A stretch of 6,349 nucleotides of DNA from JAYPWI01 sp038135065. GTDB taxonomy: Bacteria; Actinomycetota; Acidimicrobiia; Acidimicrobiales; Poriferisodalaceae. Below the pieces are notes generated by a model that saw nothing but the letters and a program-made list of their open reading frames with translations, did not search any database and had not been told where the DNA came from. The translations under genes and the position numbers were made by a program. The stretch covers positions 1 to 6,349 of the forward strand of contig JAYPWI010000069.1 in NCBI GenBank assembly GCA_038135065.1, read 5' to 3'. Position 1 is the stretch's first letter; each line of letters opens with the position of its first letter. This document shows positions 5,351 to 6,349 of the stretch, one piece after another.

Positions 5351-6349
5351 ATGACCGATGTGCAGAGCCGCACCGAACCCGCTGACTGGGCCAGCGACCA
5401 AGAGGTCCGTTGGTGCCCAGGGTGCGGTGATTACTCAATCCTGACTGCGATGCGGATGCTCATGCCCGAGCTCGACGTCGACCGTGAGAACACGGTTTTC
5501 GTATCGGGCATCGGGTGCGCCGCTCGCTTCCCGTACTACATGAACACCTATGGGATGCACGGCATCCACGGTCGGGCACCTGCCATCGCCACTGGGCTCG
5601 CCCTGGCTCGGCCCGATCTCGATATCTGGGTGATCGGCGGCGACGGCGACATGCTGTCCATCGGCGGCAACCACCTCATGCACGCCATGCGACGGAACGT
5701 CAACATCAAGGTCTTGCTGTTCAACAACATGATCTACGGGTTGACCAAGGGGCAGTTCAGCCCGACGAGCGAGGTGGGCAAGGTCACCAAGAGCTCTCCA
5801 ATGGGAAGCCTCGACCAGCCGTTCAACCCCATCTCGGTCGCCCTGGGTACCGAAGCGACCTTTGTCGCCCGGACCCATGACATGGATCGCAAGCACATGA
5901 TCGAGACCTTCCGGCGAGCCCATGCCCACAAAGGGGCGGCCTTCGTCGAGGTGTTCCAGAACTGCAACGTGTTCAACGACGGTGCATGGGAAGGCATCAC
6001 GAAGAAGCAGAACCGGGATGCGAACCTCATCGACCTGACCGATGGCCAGCCCATTCGCTTCGGTGCCGACAACGAGCACGGCGTCGTGGTCGATGACGGA
6101 GTGGCCAAGTTGGTCAACGTCGCCGATGTCGGCGAAGACGCCCTCCTGGTGCACAACGAGGCCAAGGACGATCCGTCCACCGCCTTCATGCTGAGCCGTC
6201 TGTCACGCGGGCCGTTCGAGCCGACACCCATCGGGGTGTTCCGCTGCGTGCAGCGCACGGAGTACGCCCAGGCGACGACACAGCAACTTGCTGTGGCTCA
6301 CGAGAAGCAGGGTGCCGGCGATATCGGCGAGCTGCTTCGTAGCAGGGGC
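5351..6349 (+). CDS. korB: 2-oxoglutarate:ferredoxin oxidoreductase beta subunit (3' end cut by window)
   Basis: This is the TPP- and iron-sulfur-binding catalytic subunit that pairs with KorA. Exactly 333 codons are open from ATG 5351 to the last base, with no stop. Family members run to about 340-375 residues, so only a short C-terminus is missing. The cofactor site is intact: GDGD at 97-100 followed by GGNH and by NN at 125-126 is the TPP/Mg motif, and YGLTKGQFSPTS at 129-140 is the usual KorB segment. The four cysteines expected to bind one [4Fe-4S] cluster are all present: C22 and C25 in WCPGCGD, C56 in GIGC, and C205 in FQNCNVF, as in Sulfolobus-type enzymes. There is no extra ferredoxin-like domain in the visible part, so electrons should pass to a separate ferredoxin, whose gene is not in the window. 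It is almost certainly cotranscribed with korA. Confidence 0.95.
   Translation, partial: MTDVQSRTEPADWASDQEVRWCPGCGDYSILTAMRMLMPELDVDRENTVFVSGIGCAARFPYYMNTYGMHGIHGRAPAIATGLALARPDLDIWVIGGDGDMLSIGGNHLMHAMRRNVNIKVLLFNNMIYGLTKGQFSPTSEVGKVTKSSPMGSLDQPFNPISVALGTEATFVARTHDMDRKHMIETFRRAHAHKGAAFVEVFQNCNVFNDGAWEGITKKQNRDANLIDLTDGQPIRFGADNEHGVVVDDGVAKLVNVADVGEDALLVHNEAKDDPSTAFMLSRLSRGPFEPTPIGVFRCVQRTEYAQATTQQLAVAHEKQGAGDIGELLRSRG

Noticed and set aside
5435..6154. A 239-codon - strand frame opposite korB
   Set aside because: It is antisense to conserved KorB motifs and its composition fits a mirror of the real codons.

Overview
The window comes from a high-GC bacterium, most likely an actinobacterium. 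The evidence is strong G/C preference at codon third positions, GTG starts, a probable leaderless gene with a TANNNT -10 box, and a KorA in which the gamma and alpha domains are fused, as in mycobacteria. The 5S/23S sequences and the gene content would suit a deep-branching actinobacterial class such as Acidimicrobiia, but that is an impression from memory, not a placement. All real genes lie on the + strand.

Layout. Positions 1-337 are the 3' end of a 23S rRNA gene. An approximately 96-nt spacer with a possible processing stem follows, then a complete 5S rRNA (434-551) and a strong intrinsic terminator (560-599) that closes the rRNA operon. Next is a gene (665-2053) for a protein with a long Gly/Arg/Ser-rich, apparently disordered N-terminal half and a TPR-like helical C-terminal half. 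A 219-nt intergenic region (2054-2272) holds a weak hairpin/terminator candidate, a -10-like box and a hairpin in the presumed leader. It leads into a class I fructose-1,6-bisphosphate aldolase of the E. coli FbaB (DhnA) type (2273-3331). After a 124-nt gap come korA (3456-5321) and korB (5351 to beyond the window end), the two subunits of a 2-oxoacid:ferredoxin oxidoreductase, most likely 2-oxoglutarate:ferredoxin oxidoreductase.

How the genes fit together. The rRNA operon is a separate unit ended by its own terminator. korA and korB are spaced like an operon (29 nt) and encode one enzyme that oxidatively decarboxylates 2-oxoglutarate to succinyl-CoA with reduction of ferredoxin, using TPP and one [4Fe-4S] cluster. 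The aldolase acts in glycolysis/gluconeogenesis. It may share transcription with korAB by readthrough, since no convincing terminator lies between them, but a candidate promoter sits just before korA. The TPR protein has no assigned function.

I found no mobile element, CRISPR array, tRNA, toxin or defence module. The window is mainly housekeeping. The parts most worth a second look are the RG-rich TPR protein beside the rRNA operon, its probable leaderless start, and a canonical G-quadruplex motif within its coding strand.
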